Assembly (NCBI GenBank): GCA_958496175.1 | Contig: OY292277.1 | Span: forward strand, 5,394,001-5,458,000 | Length of the DNA: 64,000 nucleotides | Source: Sisyra terminalis | Lineage: Eukaryota; Arthropoda; Insecta; Neuroptera; Sisyridae | Direction: 5' to 3' | In this document: piece by piece, positions 35,995-49,663 of the stretch | How the letters are laid out: every line of letters begins with the position of its first letter | Numbering within the stretch: the first letter of the stretch is position 1 | Translations under genes and position numbers: made by a program | Notes under the pieces: model-generated | The model's input: only the letters and a program-made list of their open reading frames with translations | Database searches by the model: none | Told to the model about the DNA's origin: nothing

Positions 35995-37690
35995 GCACAA
36001 TACGAGCTTTTATAATAGCCTTAAAAGCGTGGGAGCTTTAAAAGTTTTGTGTTTGCAATGAACATTTTTTCATCTTTCAAATACTTAAAGCTTTCTAAGA
36101 CCAAACGACAGGTGGAGGCGGAGCTTTCACCTGGAAATCTGACGTCACATATGACTAATTTTTTCAGGGGTTATTTGTATTTATGGTTTGTACAAAGCTC
36201 ATCATGCAACTTGGAAAATAACAGGTGTATCTGGTATTTTTTTTAAACATAGACGTGCGATTTTTAACCAATTGAATAAAATATGAAAGAAGAACAATAT
36301 GAGCTTCTATAATAGCTTCAAATGAGTGCGAGCTTAAAAACTTTTAAATTTCCAATGCATTTTTTTTCATTTTTCAAATACTTAAAGCTTAAGAAGCCCT
36401 AACAGCTAGTTGGTTGGAGCTTTCATCTTGAAGTCTGATGTTACATATGACTAATTTTTTGAGAGGTTATTTGTATTTAAAGTTGGTACAAAGCTCATCA
36501 TGCAACTTGGAAAATAAGCTTTAAATAGCTTTAAAAGCGTGGGAGCTTTAAAGGTTTGTGTTTCCAATGAAAATTTTTTCGTCTTTCAAATACTTAAAGC
36601 TTCATAAGACCAAACGGCAGGTGGAGTTGGAGCTGTCACCTGGAAATCTGGCGTCACATACGACTAATTTTTTCAGGGGTTATTTGTATTTAAAGTTTGT
36701 ACAAAGCTCATCATGGAACTTGGAAAATAACAGGTGTCTCTGGTATTTTTTTTTTCAACATAGACGTTTTTTGACCAATTGATTAAACTATGAAAGAAAA
36801 ACAATATGAGCTTCTATAATAGCTTTAAATGAGTGCGAGCTTAAAAACTTTTAAATTTCCAATTAATTTTTTTTTCAATTTTCAAATACTTAAAGCTTAA
36901 GAAGCCCTAACAGCTAGTTGGTTGGAGCTTTCATCTTGAAGTCTGATGTTACATATAATTAATTTTTTGAGAAGTTATTTGTATTTAAAGTTGGTACAAA
37001 GCTCATCCTGGAGCTTGGAAAATAACAGGTGTTTCTGGTATTTTGTTAAACATAGAGGTGCGATTTTGACCAATTGAATAAAATATGAAATAAAAACAAC
37101 ATGAGCTTCTATAATAGCTTTAAAAGAGTGCGAGCTTAAAAAGTTTTAAATTTCCAATGAATTTTTTTTCAATTCTCAAATAAGCTTATTAGCTCAAATA
37201 AGCTATTAAGCTTAAGAAGACCTAACAGGTGGTTCGTTGCAGCTTTAATCTTGAAGTCTGATGTTACATATGACTAATTATTTTAAGAGGTTTTTTTATA
37301 ATTAAAATTGGTGCAAAGCTCATCATATTACATGAAAAACTGAAACAGGTGTCTCTGGCATTTTTATTAGACTTAGGGTTACGGTTTTCAGTCAATGGAA
37401 AAAAAATAAGACTAGAACAATATAAACTTTTATAATAGCTTTAAAAGCGTGGAAACTTCAAAAATTTAATTTTTTTTTTCAACTCTCAAATACTTAAAGC
37501 TTTATAAGGCCTAATGCCTGGTTCGTTGGAGCTTTTACCTTGTAATCTGATGTAACTTACGACAATTTTTTCAAAAAGTTATCTATATTTAAAATTATCT
37601 CAAAGCTCATACTGAAACTTAGTAAATCATAACAGGTGTCTCTCGTATTGTTATTAAACATAGCCGTGCGCTTTTTGGCTATATCGCAAT
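35995..37690. repeat. tandem array of about 300-bp units, six copies
   Basis: GAGCTTYTATAATAGCYTTA starts units at about 36004, 36301, 36521 (partial), 36808, 37102 and 37425, with spacings of about 290-320 bp and one short unit of about 220 bp. Shared blocks include TTTCAAATACTTAAAGCTT, a TCTGAYGTYACATATGACTA region and AAAATAACAGGTGTMTCTGG. Units 1 and 3 resemble each other more than unit 2, and unit 2 resembles unit 4, suggesting a two-unit higher-order period near 510-520 bp. Repeated open frames in units 1 and 3 are by-products. Confidence 0.88.
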
Positions 37691-39780
37691 GATTAACTTG
37701 ATATTTTCTGAGTACTAATTGCACATTTTTTTATATTGTTGCAATCCAAAAAAAGAAAAAAGAAATTTTCTTATATTTCTAAATAAATATAAAATAAGAA
37801 TTTTTCAATTCTTGAGAATTTTGTCAAAAAAATTTTAAGTAAAATTTAAACTTTTTTTAATTTTTTTTTTTCGCAATTAATTTTCACAGTAGAAAAAAAA
37901 TGAAAATTGGAAAACAAAGGGCTTAATCTCTAATTTAATAAATATTATACTCATTTTTTTTTCTAATAAATTTTGGTGACTATAATGGCTGTTGAAATCA
38001 TTGCCTTTTTACGACAAACATATGCACCATATTATCTGGGTAGGCAAGAACTTTTATAAAGTTGCCACTTATTTTAGGCTCAAATTAAATTTAAAATCGA
38101 CTTTTCGAGAAACTTATTAGAAAACATGAATTTCCTACATTTTTACTAGCCATAGGCGTGCGATATTTTTAATCAATTTGCAAAATTTGAATGACATATT
38201 TTTCCCACAAATCTTTGCTCATTGTTGTTTCAAAATTTTCTGACTATTATTGGTATGGACAAATTTTTAATTGTTGCACTTCAACAAATGTTTATAAAAC
38301 TTTATTAAGGTCATTAGAAAACCATTGATTTAGAAGTTCTTAAGTTTTTGTACATTTTCAAAAAAAAAAAATTTCCAAAAAAAAATGATAAAAAAATTAC
38401 GTTTTTTAATAATTTTTTTTTCAATTGTTTTGATCTAGGTATAGTAGAAAATTATTGAGTGGAAAATAAAGCGTATTATTTTTTATTTAACATATAATTT
38501 TTTTCAATTTTCTTCTAATGAATTTTACTGCCTAAAACTTCCTTTGAAGTTAATGTTGTTTGGTGGGAAAAATATGCTCAACATTTTCTTATCTGTAAGA
38601 GCTTTTGTCAAGTTGGGATCCGTTTAAGGCATAAATAAAATTTGAATCCCCATTTTGGACAGCTTTTGGTTGGTACTTTATTATTTCACAAAAATTTTCT
38701 TTCTAAGTCGACCGAAAAAAATTTTACAGAAAAGTTATTACCTATAAAGGCAATATCATTGTTGATTTTTAAGAGGATTCTACCGAAAAAAAATTACAAA
38801 ATTGGAGACAACAGGTGTTTCCTACATTTGCATTGGCCATAGACGTGCGATTTTGCCTAATTTGCAACAATTGAGTGACCTGTTTTTACTCGATAATTAA
38901 GCCGACAGCAACAGTATGCATAACAATAATTAATGTTGAACTAGTGATAAAATCATTAACAAAAAAAAAAAAACTCGATAATCATTGAGAATTTGTTCCT
39001 CAGATTATTCTGAAAGCTTATGGTAATTTTATTTGATTGTTGCTGTGCAACAATGGTTGGAAATGATTGGCTTCTTGGATAAAGAAAAACAATTTTTTAG
39101 ATTTAAAAATCATTTTGGTCTTACTATTTGCCATAAAATAAGAATCTTTAATTCTTTATATCATTTCAAAAAAATTCTTTCCAAAAAAATATGCATAAAA
39201 ACTGTATTTTTTCAATTACTGTTTTCTCCTTTATTTATGAGAGTAGAATAAAATTTAAAAGTGAAAAATAAAGATCATAATCTGCACTTTAACATAAATT
39301 TTTTTAAAAAATTTTTTTAGTAAAATTTGCTGCTCATAATGGCTGTTGAAATCAGTGCATCTTATGCACAACATTATCATGAAAACACGAGCTTTTGCTA
39401 AGCTGGCTTTGGTTTTAGGCTTTAATAAAATTTCAAGCTAGTTTTTGAACAGTTTTTTGTTTGTACTAGATTGTATCGAAAGTATTTTTATCCGTAAGTC
39501 CACAGAAAAAAAAATTGACAATTTTTTAAGACCAAAAACATTGCATTGTTAATTTATCAAAAAAATTTGAATATGCCACTCTTGGTAAACCATTATTGAT
39601 CTTTAGAGGAAGCTGTGTAAAAACTTAAATAGTAAGACCAGAAATCAAAGAGCTTTGAAAGCTCTAGGCATAAAGGTCTCTGAACTCAAAAATCTGTCAA
39701 ATCATTAAATTCCCATTGAATACTTTTCCTCTGTTAAATTCTTATTGGCTTCAACAACAAAGTTTCAAAAAAAAGAATAA
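37691..39780. other. AT-rich region with decayed copies of the 300-bp array; no gene
   Basis: Very AT-rich DNA. Fragments such as AGCCATAGGCGTGCGAT (about 38148) and GGCCATAGACGTGCGATTTT (about 38826) echo the ACATAGACGTGCGATTTT block of the array to the left, so the array once extended further. No coding signal. Confidence 0.6.
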
Positions 39781-41186
39781 ATCGTTTGTGAAAATATCGG
39801 GTTGAACGGTGGTGGTGAACGAGTGAGCTTTACCGGGTGGCGATAACGAATGGTTTTTTCGATGTTGACACTTTTACAAAAGGAAAACGAAAACGAAGCT
39901 TTCGAAGCTTTTCGAGGATCAGTTTTCTAAGTTTGTGGGTGAGAATATATGCTTCTTTTTTTTTTTTTTTTTTTTTTGGGTGACAGAGAGTAGGTCGAAC
40001 ATTGCTATTGCAATTGCATTCGGTCGCCAAAGCGAATCGATACCCAATGGTTGCAACGAATGAACAAGGGATTTACTCTCGTCCATTGCATTGTCGAATT
40101 TTTCGCGACCCAACCAGTAACACTTGACGTAATCGTTGCTGCACAAAAAACCAAACAAACGACCACCACCACCATCACCACCACCACCGTGTCAACTTTT
40201 CGATATCGTAAAGCGACCACCATCGAAAACTTTCACAATTCCTTCGTACAAACTTTCAAGTGATCTTTTTCCTCAACATTAAACTTTTAATGGGTAACTA
40301 TACAGTGAATTCGACCATCTTAACTAAATCAACCCCCTACCCCTATCCACCCCATCTAAAGCTCTTATTTATTCCTTTCAAATTTCCATCATTTCTCTTG
40401 GGTGTGTGTGTTTTTTTTTGGCTGCAAATTATTTTTCTTTCTTTGCTTGAATATGAGAGGCTTTGTTCGTGTATTCGATGAGGGGGATGAGGGATGTTTA
40501 TACAAGTATTTGTCTTTGTACATGAAGGGATTTCTGAAAAATAAATGACGAAAATACGTGTGGTTCGTCTTGTTTGTGCGAAAGTTAAAGAAAATTGGTG
40601 GAAGCGCCGAAGAAAATACAAAGATAGAGAAAACATGGCACACAATATGAGGATGTTGGTAAGTGTACGTAGATAGGCACGAAATGAGGGTGGAAATGGG
40701 GCAACGATGTGACTTCCACTGACAGAGATGGGGGTGGTGGGATAAATGGAAGATGACGGGGGTTGTGTGATAAGATCTTCCTCATCCGGGGACTTTCGTG
40801 TGTAATATTGGGACGGAATCGGAGTTGGGGGAGTGTGGGAGAATGCCGCTGTCGTGAGCAATCCCGCTGAGTGGAGGTTATGTGAGGTTATGTTATCTGC
40901 AGACAGCTGTAGTTATATATCCTGCATACACAAGTATATTATCTTATATACATTCCACTCACAAGTATTTCGCTCGTTCAACGCCAATAATATTCTCTTT
41001 CCGGATCCACCTACGACCTACTACCCCCCCCCCCCTCCCTGCCCCTCTTAGTCCCCCGTCATTCTCGTCCGTGCCACTTTATTCGTTTCACTGAGACCGC
41101 GTATTTAGGAGGAGGCGATCTGGAATTTCTTCGCCTCATATTTCTAGCTGAAGAAAATTACGAAAATTCAACACACGAAAATATTC
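39781..41186. other. unique, GC-richer region without a supported gene
   Basis: Moderate GC, C/T-rich and CAC-rich runs (40160-40190), a GGGATGA site at 40484 and a C run at 41026. The minus frame at about 40151-39970 (CYWLGREKFDNAMDESKS) has a plausible acceptor (TTTTTTGTGCAG) but no matching donor or homology I recognise, so it is not called as an exon. The proline/serine-rich minus frame at 40343-40861 is composition-driven. Confidence 0.5.
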
Positions 41187-42658
41187 CCCGTGTCCTACTA
41201 ATATAGATGGATTTTTATTGCAGGATAATCATTTTTAGGTTATTCATTTGTTTTTTATTATCTAAGAATTCTAACGACTGATAGAGTATTACTGGATTAC
41301 TGGAAAATATCCTTTTTTGTATGTTTTAGATGGTGAAGGAAATTAGGTACAAATTTCCTTGGACAAAACGATAGGCAAAAGGGGGGGCGGGTAAATGAAA
41401 CAAAATTTTTCTTCTCAGTCTTAAAGTTATTAATTAAAGTTAAGGAAAAGAAAGGGAGATAGGTCACCCTTTACGAGCCTTATGTGAACCCCAATGTGAT
41501 TGGCACGTTGGACATCTCTACGGGTAGGGAAATCCATTGAATTTATTGTAATTTTTGGTGGACGTCTTTTCACTAGTGAAACCGCTGGAAACACATTGTT
41601 TGAGAAGCACTGTTGTAAACTTTTCGCGTAGAGGTATCTGGCCAATACATCAAAAATATATTTGATTGAACTATTTCTTAAATTTATGTTTTTAGTTTAC
41701 TTTTGGAAATTATTTTACATAAATAAGATCCCAACTTAGTGAATATTGTTTAAATAGTATAACTGGGGTCAGGTTACTTTAGCACCTTTAGCGTATAATA
41801 GCTACGTAGTTCTTACCCATTTGTAGCTATAGTTAAAATTACTGGCAAATTGGTCGAAAGAAATATATATTTTTCTTTGGAATTTTCCAAGAATTAAATT
41901 GTTTTTTTTTTTCCTATTTAAACTTAATTGCATAACTCTCTGCACATGCAATTATTAATAACAATCGTTTCATTTTTTATTGACCGAAAAAACATTAATT
42001 GTTCCTACAAAATTGTAATAATAGCTAAAGTTACCTGATCTCAATTATACTGTTTAAACAATATTCACTTAGTATATTGTGGTCTCATTTATGTAAATAA
42101 TTTACAAATTACACTATAAACATAAATTTGAGTAATAGTTCAATCAAATATATTTTTGATGTATTGCCTAGATACTTCTACGCAAAAAGTTTATAACAGT
42201 GCTTCTCAAACAATATGTTTCCAGCGGTTTCACATGTGAAAAGACGTCCACCAAAAATGGTAATCAGTTCAATGGATTTCCCTACCCGGAGAGATGTCCA
42301 ACGTGCCAATCACATTAGGGTTCACATAAGGCTCGTAAAGGGTTCCCTTTTCTTAATAAAACAAATTTTGGTAATTGAAATCAAGGATTTTCTTTATAAA
42401 TAATTTTAAGGCTCAGAAGAAAATTTACTTCATTTCATCCCCTTCCCCCTGTCGCCTCTTTCTTGCCCAAAAAAATTCTTCCCATTCGTTGCCATCATCC
42501 CTCCATCTTCTTCATCATCAAAAACTATTATTCTATACCAGAAAAATAACCATGTACATACGAAAAGGAATATTTTCCAGTAATCCAGTATATTCTATTA
42601 GTCGTTAGGAAAATGATTATCCTGCAATAAAAATCCATAAATATTAGTAGGACACGGG
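41187..42658. mobile_element. foldback element with about 600-bp inverted arms (1472 bp)
   Basis: The left end CCCGTGTCCTACTAATAT is mirrored by ATATTAGTAGGACACGGG at the right end. Further pairs are AATCCATTGAATT with AATGGATTT, GATTGGCACGTTGGACATCT with its complement near 42296, and AATATATTTGATTGAACTAT with its complement near 42140. The arms run about 41187-41770 and 42050-42658 and are diverged. The centre (about 41835-42022) has a second copy at 46155-46362. No transposase frame survives and no target duplication is obvious. Directly right of the end, ATGTCCAACGTGCCAATCAC repeats an inner arm segment, hinting at a nested or partial second copy. Confidence 0.8.
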
Positions 42659-44570
42659 ATGTCCAACGTGCCAATCACATTAAAATCATATTACCACTTC
42701 ATCAATTTTTTTTTGCCAACTAATTTAATCGGGTGGTTGTTTTCTAAAGGAAATAAAATATACACTTGTTCAATTGAAAAAATATGACGATTGGTTTAAT
42801 GTTTTTTTTTCTTGTCATTTATTGTCACTTTAGAAGGTTAAATGGCGATTCAAAAATCAATAACAAATCGAAAAATATTAAAAATTTTCTGGATATGAGA
42901 ATCGAAACCTGTATCTACTAGTTTTGGGGTGAACACCTGGACCATTTGGCCATCAGTAGGTGTATTTCGATTGCCAAGCAATCTGTGATTCATTACAGCA
43001 GTTACGGAGAGATCCTACTTGATAATCACTGAGTAAGATTGCTTGGCAATCGAAATACGTATCTTGGAACTTGAGAAAATATTTTTTTTCGAATTCAAAA
43101 CATAGGTTTATATTTCTGTATTAATACACAAAATTATTAAGAAACTCCTGAAGTGCAATTAAATCCAGGTTAAGAACTTTAGTCTTTGAGTATAATAATG
43201 GCACAAATCATCCACTTTAAGTAGGATATCCAAGCATCACTATCATAGCTAGGGAAATCATATGGGGAAATAGTTTTGTCATCACTCAATTCCAATCAAT
43301 GCGATTAATTAATCATTGCTTCGGTGTTGATAAATAAACGGAAATCACTACCACTAACTCTGTTCGCCATCTGTTGATTTAAACTAAGCATTACGTTGAA
43401 CTATTAACTCGCAATTGAAAGCCCATTGAGCACTTTAATTGAATTATATTTTAAGAAAACAATCATTAAGTGTTTTTTCTTCCTTATTTAATCGTCGTTC
43501 GTGCCGTCCACGTTGGTTCCTCTCACACTTGGCTCGTACAAGTGATTCCGTCACTCTCTTCAAATGATAATTACGAGTAATTATTCACGATATTAAAGTG
43601 GCTGGTTGATATGGTAGCAGAGCGGGGTCGGACGGAATCCACCGAGTTATTATGCTTATTAAATTAATTACACACTTAAACAGAAATATTATGATCAAAT
43701 CGTTTTTCGTCAAATAAACAACAACGGCAATTTGTTGGCAAAGAATTTAGTGCAAATGCACTGGCAAAACTATCGAATAATTAGAATGGGGGTGTGCGGT
43801 GCGGTGGGGTAGGGTGGGGTGGATAGATGTATGAAAAAGTGGCACGAGCATTAATGAGAGTTTATTAATAAATTTTGTCGAGGCTTTTGTTCGAATGCAT
43901 TGAGTGATGCTTCAAATATTTCAAATACCTGTCTACCGTGCAACAGACAAAAACTAACCCCCGAAATGTGATAGATCCCCGTCCACCCCCCCCATTCCGG
44001 CTACGCCGCTTGTAAATGAATAAATTTCGTATCAATTGATGCGTTTATTATACTCGATGCACTGTGCAATTTTATTAATAAACACACCGTTCGTCGATCT
44101 AGTTTGTGAAAAATTTATCCACTAATAATAATAATAATAATATTTCGATTTGAAGAGAATTTAATAAATATATCGTTGGGGTTGCTCGCGGGGATTATTG
44201 CAATTAGACTGGGAATGTTTGCGTCGATGTGCATGCATTTGTGCATCAGGGTTTTTTCTGGTTGTTTTCCGTTAGTTTTCTATGTCAAATATTTATTTTA
44301 CAGCACTTGTGTTGCCGGGAAAAATTCGAGAGGGCTTACTACGAGGAAAAATTGCGAATGTCGGGGGGTGGGAGGGTGCGGGGGTTAGAGCTGGGGATGG
44401 GTGGAATGGGGCAAAAGTGCCAGGGGAAATGAGAGAAGCACAACGTTCATGTTTTGTGCCTATTTATAAATTAATTATTTAATTGTTGATTGTGTCTATT
44501 AAAGCGTGTGTATAATTCGTTTTATTTTTTTTTATTTTTTAAATTTTTATAACAGAACCGAACTTGATTT
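42659..44570. other. spacer with a short hairpin; no gene
   Basis: Apart from the inverted repeat at 42962-43058, a (TAA)n run at 44122-44142 and G-rich text near 43790-43820 and 44355-44410, I see no structure. The 43340-43660 stretch is CG-richer and could be regulatory, but has no motif I can name. Open frames at 44176-44482 overlap each other in three frames on G-rich sequence and are not convincing. Confidence 0.5.
42962..43058. repeat. 97-bp inverted repeat with perfect 23-bp arms
   Basis: GTATTTCGATTGCCAAGCAA (42962-42981, arm extending to 42984) pairs with its complement at 43036-43058. The same arm occurs again at 58562-58584 in another repeat. The loop contains CACTGAGT. This looks like the end structure of a foldback or hAT-related repeat; no target duplication was identified. 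Confidence 0.8.
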
Positions 44571-44574
44571 TTTT

Positions 44575-45730
44575 AATTGTAAATTAGCATATATAGTTGG
44601 AAAATGATTGGTTATACTTTCAGAGGAGAAACGCTCATTTTTAATATGGTAGATGGGAAGAGCCCAAGAAAAAAGGAGGAAGAATTAAATTCTAGATCTG
44701 TTAAAAATAATTATGGGACTTTTTTTTTGTTTTAACCCCTCTAATAGAAGTACCACTTTACTGAAAAGATTTTTTCTTGTTTTATTTTTTCAATTTCCTC
44801 AAAAATGGCTTAAAAAATTTCGTTTAAATTTTGTACGATGACAAGTGACATTAATATCTATAAGTTTTATATGAAAGGTTTTTTTCTACAAACACTCTAA
44901 AAAGAACTTACACTATGATTTTTTTTTTGCAAATTATCATTAATAGTTGGAAAATGATTCGTTATACTTTCAGAGGAGAAAGGCTCATTTTTAATATGGT
45001 AGATGGGAAGAGCCCAAGAAAAAAGGAGGAAGAATTAAATTCTAGATCTGTTAAAAATAATTATGGGACTTTTTTTTTTTTGTTTTAAGCCCTCTAATAT
45101 AAGTATCACTTTACTGAAACGATTTTTTCTTGTTTTATTTTTTCAATTTCCTCAAAAATGACTCAAAAAATTTCGTTTAAATTTTGTACGGTAACAAGTG
45201 GCATTAATGTTTATAAGTTTTATATGAAAGATTTTTTTTCTACAAACACTCTAAAAAGAACTTAAACTATAGTTGTATCTATTACAAACATCACACACAT
45301 CTTAGCCCTTGAATCAAGAACAGTTGTAAGCTTAAGTTCTATATTTACATTTGGGATTACAAACGAAATGTAAAAATGCTGCTAACAGAATCGAACTTGA
45401 TTTTTTTAATTGCAAATTATCATTAATAGTTGAAAAATGATTGGTTATACTTTAAGAGGAGAAAAGCTCATTTTTAATATGGTAGATGGGAAGAGCCCAA
45501 GAAAAAAGGAGGAAGAATGAAATTCTAGATCTGTTAAAAATAATTATGGGACTTTTTTTGTTTTAATCCCTCTAATATAAGTATCACTTTTTCATAAATT
45601 TCGTTTAAATTTTGTACGGTGACAAGTGACATTAATGTCTATAAGTTTTATATGAAACATTTTTTTCTACAAACACTCTAAAAAGAACTTAAACTATAGT
45701 TGTATCTATTACAAACATCGCACACGTCAC
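44575..45730. repeat. three-copy tandem repeat, units about 350-480 bp
   Basis: TTAATATGGTAGATGGGAAG followed by AGCCCAAGAAAAAAGGAGGA occurs at about 44640, 44993 and 45474. Each copy continues with TTAAAAATAATTATGGGACT. Unit 2 carries an extra distal segment (ATCACACACATCTTAGCC) that unit 3 shares, so spacings differ (353 and about 481 bp). Confidence 0.88.
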
Positions 45731-46149
45731 ATCATAGCCATTGAATCAAGCACAGTTGTGACTCTAAGCTCTATATTTACATTTGGGATTACAAATGAAA
45801 TGTAAAAATGCATTTTTGGGTTTGCAGAAAGAATGTTTGAGCTTTTTTAATTTTTTGGAAAAATGGCACGAAAAATTTTGTTGACATTTTCCATACGTGT
45901 TACAGAAATCAATACCTATGATTTTAGTTTGAAACTTTTGAAAGCCACTGTATTGGTGGACCAATTACACACATCACAAACGTTAAAAGATTTAAAATTG
46001 ATTGTAGCTTTCAAATTTGAACTTTTTTCGTATTTTCCTTAAATCTTTTCGGTTAGTAGTTCATTAAACTGTTCATTAAATGGCGGTTGATTGAAATATA
46101 AGAAATTTAATTTATTTCAAAAAATTAAAGAATATTTTCCGAAAAACTT

Positions 46150-46365
46150 GACCTCATATTACTGACAAATTGGTCGAACGAAATATGTTTTTTTCTTTGG
46201 AATTTTCCAAGAATTAAATTGCATTTTTTTTCCTATTTGAAGTTAATTGCATAGCTCTGTGCACATGCACTTAATACCACTAACAATCGTTTCATTTTCT
46301 ATTGACCGAAAAATAAGACCGGGAAAACATTAATTGTTCCTATAAAATTGTAATAACATTTCGTA
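46150..46365. repeat. second copy of the foldback element's centre
   Basis: GGAATTTTCCAAGAATTAAA, GCACATGCA and TATTGACCGAAAAA match 41835-42022 in the same orientation with small indels. It lacks the long inverted arms, so it is either a solo core or an independent element into whose relative the arms were added. Confidence 0.75.
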
Positions 46366-49300
46366 ATTACCGATTATATTGGTTGGCAATCAAATCTCTA
46401 CGTATCAATATTTCCAGTCGAAATACTGCAACGTATTTCGTGCTTCATTTGATTTGCGTCGCACATTTATCGCCTCAATAAAATTCCCCTCAACTTATAC
46501 AACCACACTTACGTCTTTGCCCACCCAACTGCCAACATTCGACAGATCCGTGCCTGTGTCCCATCCACCCCCCTGAATTTTTCCAATCAACCATTCAATT
46601 AAAAAAATACTGCGAAAACATGTTGCATTAATTGCACTTATTATTGCAATGCACCGAACGCATTTGTTTGCCATTGCAGTGCATGTAACACAAAATATTA
46701 TCATTATTATCGGCGCTTTATTCAATTTCAAATAAAATGGATTTGACGGAAAGAGGATGCGATGAAAGTGGAGAACAACGCGCGGGTGTAGATCCATATT
46801 AATTATCCCCAACAATTTTCATCCCCCCAAAAAACAGCCGAACCGACCAACCATAAAACATGGTTTATTTTAACTTGTAATTATAGACACGTAAATATAT
46901 AAATAGTAAATTAAATTTAATTATTGCAGAGCCGTATCATTTATGAATTGTTGGGTTTGAGAACTTGAGGCGGTTCGATCAATGATAATTATTGAAATTG
47001 ATGATGATGATGTTTGAAACGATGCTTTTTATGCCTCGAAAATTATTAAGATTTGATTCTCTCTCTCTCTTTCTCTCTCTTTCTCATTCCATCTCTCTTC
47101 CCGTCTTGCACTGTTGTCTGCTAAACGAACGACCAATTTGTTCGGTTCAATGTTTTAATGATTGGAATATTAATGAAAATTTATGAGGTGCATTAAACGC
47201 CGCATCGTCGTCTTCCTCTCTTGCCCCCACCCCCCTCAGCCATGCCATTTCATTTGTTGCCATTTTAATGAAACTTACTATTGTTGTGCATGAAGGAATT
47301 CTTTGTAAGAAGAAAGTGTTTGATGTGCCAATGAATTTTACTTATTTTTCATCCAAGAATTTTTTTCACTTATTCTTCTCTTTGTATTTGCAAGTCTTCA
47401 GAAGACTAGAAGCACCTAATAACAAAGGAAGAAGAAGAATTAGAATTCTGGAACTGATTCGAAATAATTGACAAGTTAAGATAAAAAAAATTTAAACTTA
47501 AATTGGACTTTTATTGAACGTCATAGGAGACAAAGACCTAATTCAAAAGGAAAAAATAGATTTTCAGCTGCCATTCTACCAAGATAAATGTGACTAGAAA
47601 CTAAAAAAAAAAATAAATCCTGGCTACAATTAAAGAATTGGACACTATTGACACTAAAGTACAATTAAAAATGCCAATCTAAAATGAGCTTCTTTATGTA
47701 GTTTAGAGTCAACACAAAAACTAAAATAAATATTCTTTGAAAGCTGTAAATTTCAAGCATCAGAAACTTAGAGGAAAAAAGCTCTAAAACAGTTTTTACA
47801 TAAAAAATTTTACTCTAAAACTTTGTGGGTACTTGTGAGAGTATCTGTTTTTCTAACAATGAAGCGATAAAGAGCTTTCAAAGCTTTAAGTAAATTCATG
47901 TTCATTTTGTGACAAAATTGCCACAACAGCGAATGTGATGAGTTGAGGAAATTTTTAAAGCGCAAAATTATCACTTTTGAGACAAAACGTTTGATTGGTG
48001 CAAATTTATGCAACTGGCCTTGCACAATCATTTAAAAATACAATCAATTGCACTTCATCACATAAAGTAAAAGCTCCCAAAACTTAACTAAAAAAACTTT
48101 AGAAGTTTAAATTATTTTTTTTATGAAAGCTCAAAATTTTTCACTGTGAAAAAGTTATTCTTTTAAAAATAGTAATGCAACAAAGATCTTTTAAAGTTTT
48201 AGATCATTTATTTTCCTATTGAGACAAAACTATGCCAAATTGTTTAAGGCATATATTTTTTATAGTTAATGGACAATTTAACCAAATTTTCATGGATTAA
48301 AAGGCTTAAAATTTAGCGTAAAGCTCCCTAGACACATGAGAAATTGGTGTCCTTTTATGAGCTTTGAAAAACTATTGAATTTTCGCTTTGAAAGCTCCTT
48401 AATACTAAAGAAACAAAAAATTCCCAAACAGTTAATTTTGATATCATAAAACTATCTACTAAACTTTCAATTTGAATCTTTTTCGGAAGTTTTACCAAAT
48501 ATAGGAAATTTTGAGCTTTTAAAGGAAAAAAAATGTTTTTTTTTTTATTAAAATTGCAGCTTTGGAAAAGCATCTTTATCTTCAGAGAGTTTGCCAATTA
48601 TCGGTTGTAGAATTGGAAACATTTTTCTATTGAACAATTTCTTGATTGCATAACAATGCAAATGTTACAAATACTTGAAACAATCAAAAGTGTACCGCAA
48701 AAGTGACAAAACATGCACTTTAAATCGATTGCTTTTTAGTTGAAATAATTTGATCACAAACTAATACAAAGTAGAAAAGTAACAAATCTTATACTTTAAA
48801 AGCTTTGTAGTGCTTAAATATTGGTGATAGAGAAAATTTTCCAAAAACTTTTCATTACAATTATAGATTCGCTAAAAAATATCATATTAAATTTTGCGTT
48901 AAAATCTAAACTAGTTTGAATGAATTGCATTTTGCGGAAATCTCGTTAGAGGTATTGGTGATTTATTAATAATAATTAAGCTTTATAAAAACTTTAAAAG
49001 TTAAACTACATTATGACTATACTGACCACATACTTAAAGCTTGCCTTTTTTACTTCTAAAGTAGTGAAATACAAGCTTTTGAAGCTTTATGCTGTTTAAA
49101 TATTGGTGATATAGATAATTTTTCCAAAAACTTATTATTTCAACTTTAGATTTACTAAAAAAATGTCTTATAAAATTTTTCGCTACGATCTACATCAATT
49201 TTAATGAATTGCAAATTTCTCTGCAACCATCTCTTTAACGATAGTGCTAATTTATCTACAATAACTAAGCTTTAGAAAAGCTTTCAAAGTTAAACTTTTA

Positions 49301-49663
49301 GAAATTTAGAATACAGTGACAATATACTTAGAGCTCATTTTTTCATATTCCTAGTAAGACTCAAGCGAAAATTAAATTCATCGCACTAAAATTTCATCAA
49401 ATAGTTTGGCAAACAAATTTTTCTAATATTCTTTAACAATATTGACTATTAAGAATAACATTTAAACAAAATTTTTGTAGAAGTATTGATATTCTAAAGC
49501 TTTGGCTTCATAAAGTTTTATGTTTATCCCAAAAATTGAGCTTCGGGAAGCTTCCAAAGTTAAAAATGCGACTTTAGTGATTATATTAGTATTATGGAGG
49601 AACTCCCAATACTTACGCCAATCTTAGGTTAGTTGTTAATTGTCAAGCCTGGGTATACAAGCC
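46366..49663. other. AT-rich spacer; no gene
   Basis: It contains a GC-richer unique patch (46380-47250, with one TCATCCC site at 46819 and a (TC)n run at about 47060-47092), then strongly AT-rich DNA. A diverged two-unit duplication of about 290 bp at about 48780-49330 shares TTAAATATTGGTGATA, AATGAATTGCA and TAACTAAGCTTTA-like text. No frame has protein-like composition. Confidence 0.55.

Noticed and set aside
39970..40151. Possible minus-strand exon reading NDYVKCYWLGREKFDNAMDE and onward
   Set aside because: The acceptor is plausible, but no matching donor, partner exon or recognisable homology was found.
40343..40861. 172-codon minus-strand frame rich in Pro, Ser and Thr
   Set aside because: Composition follows C/T-rich DNA; no conserved motif or splice context.
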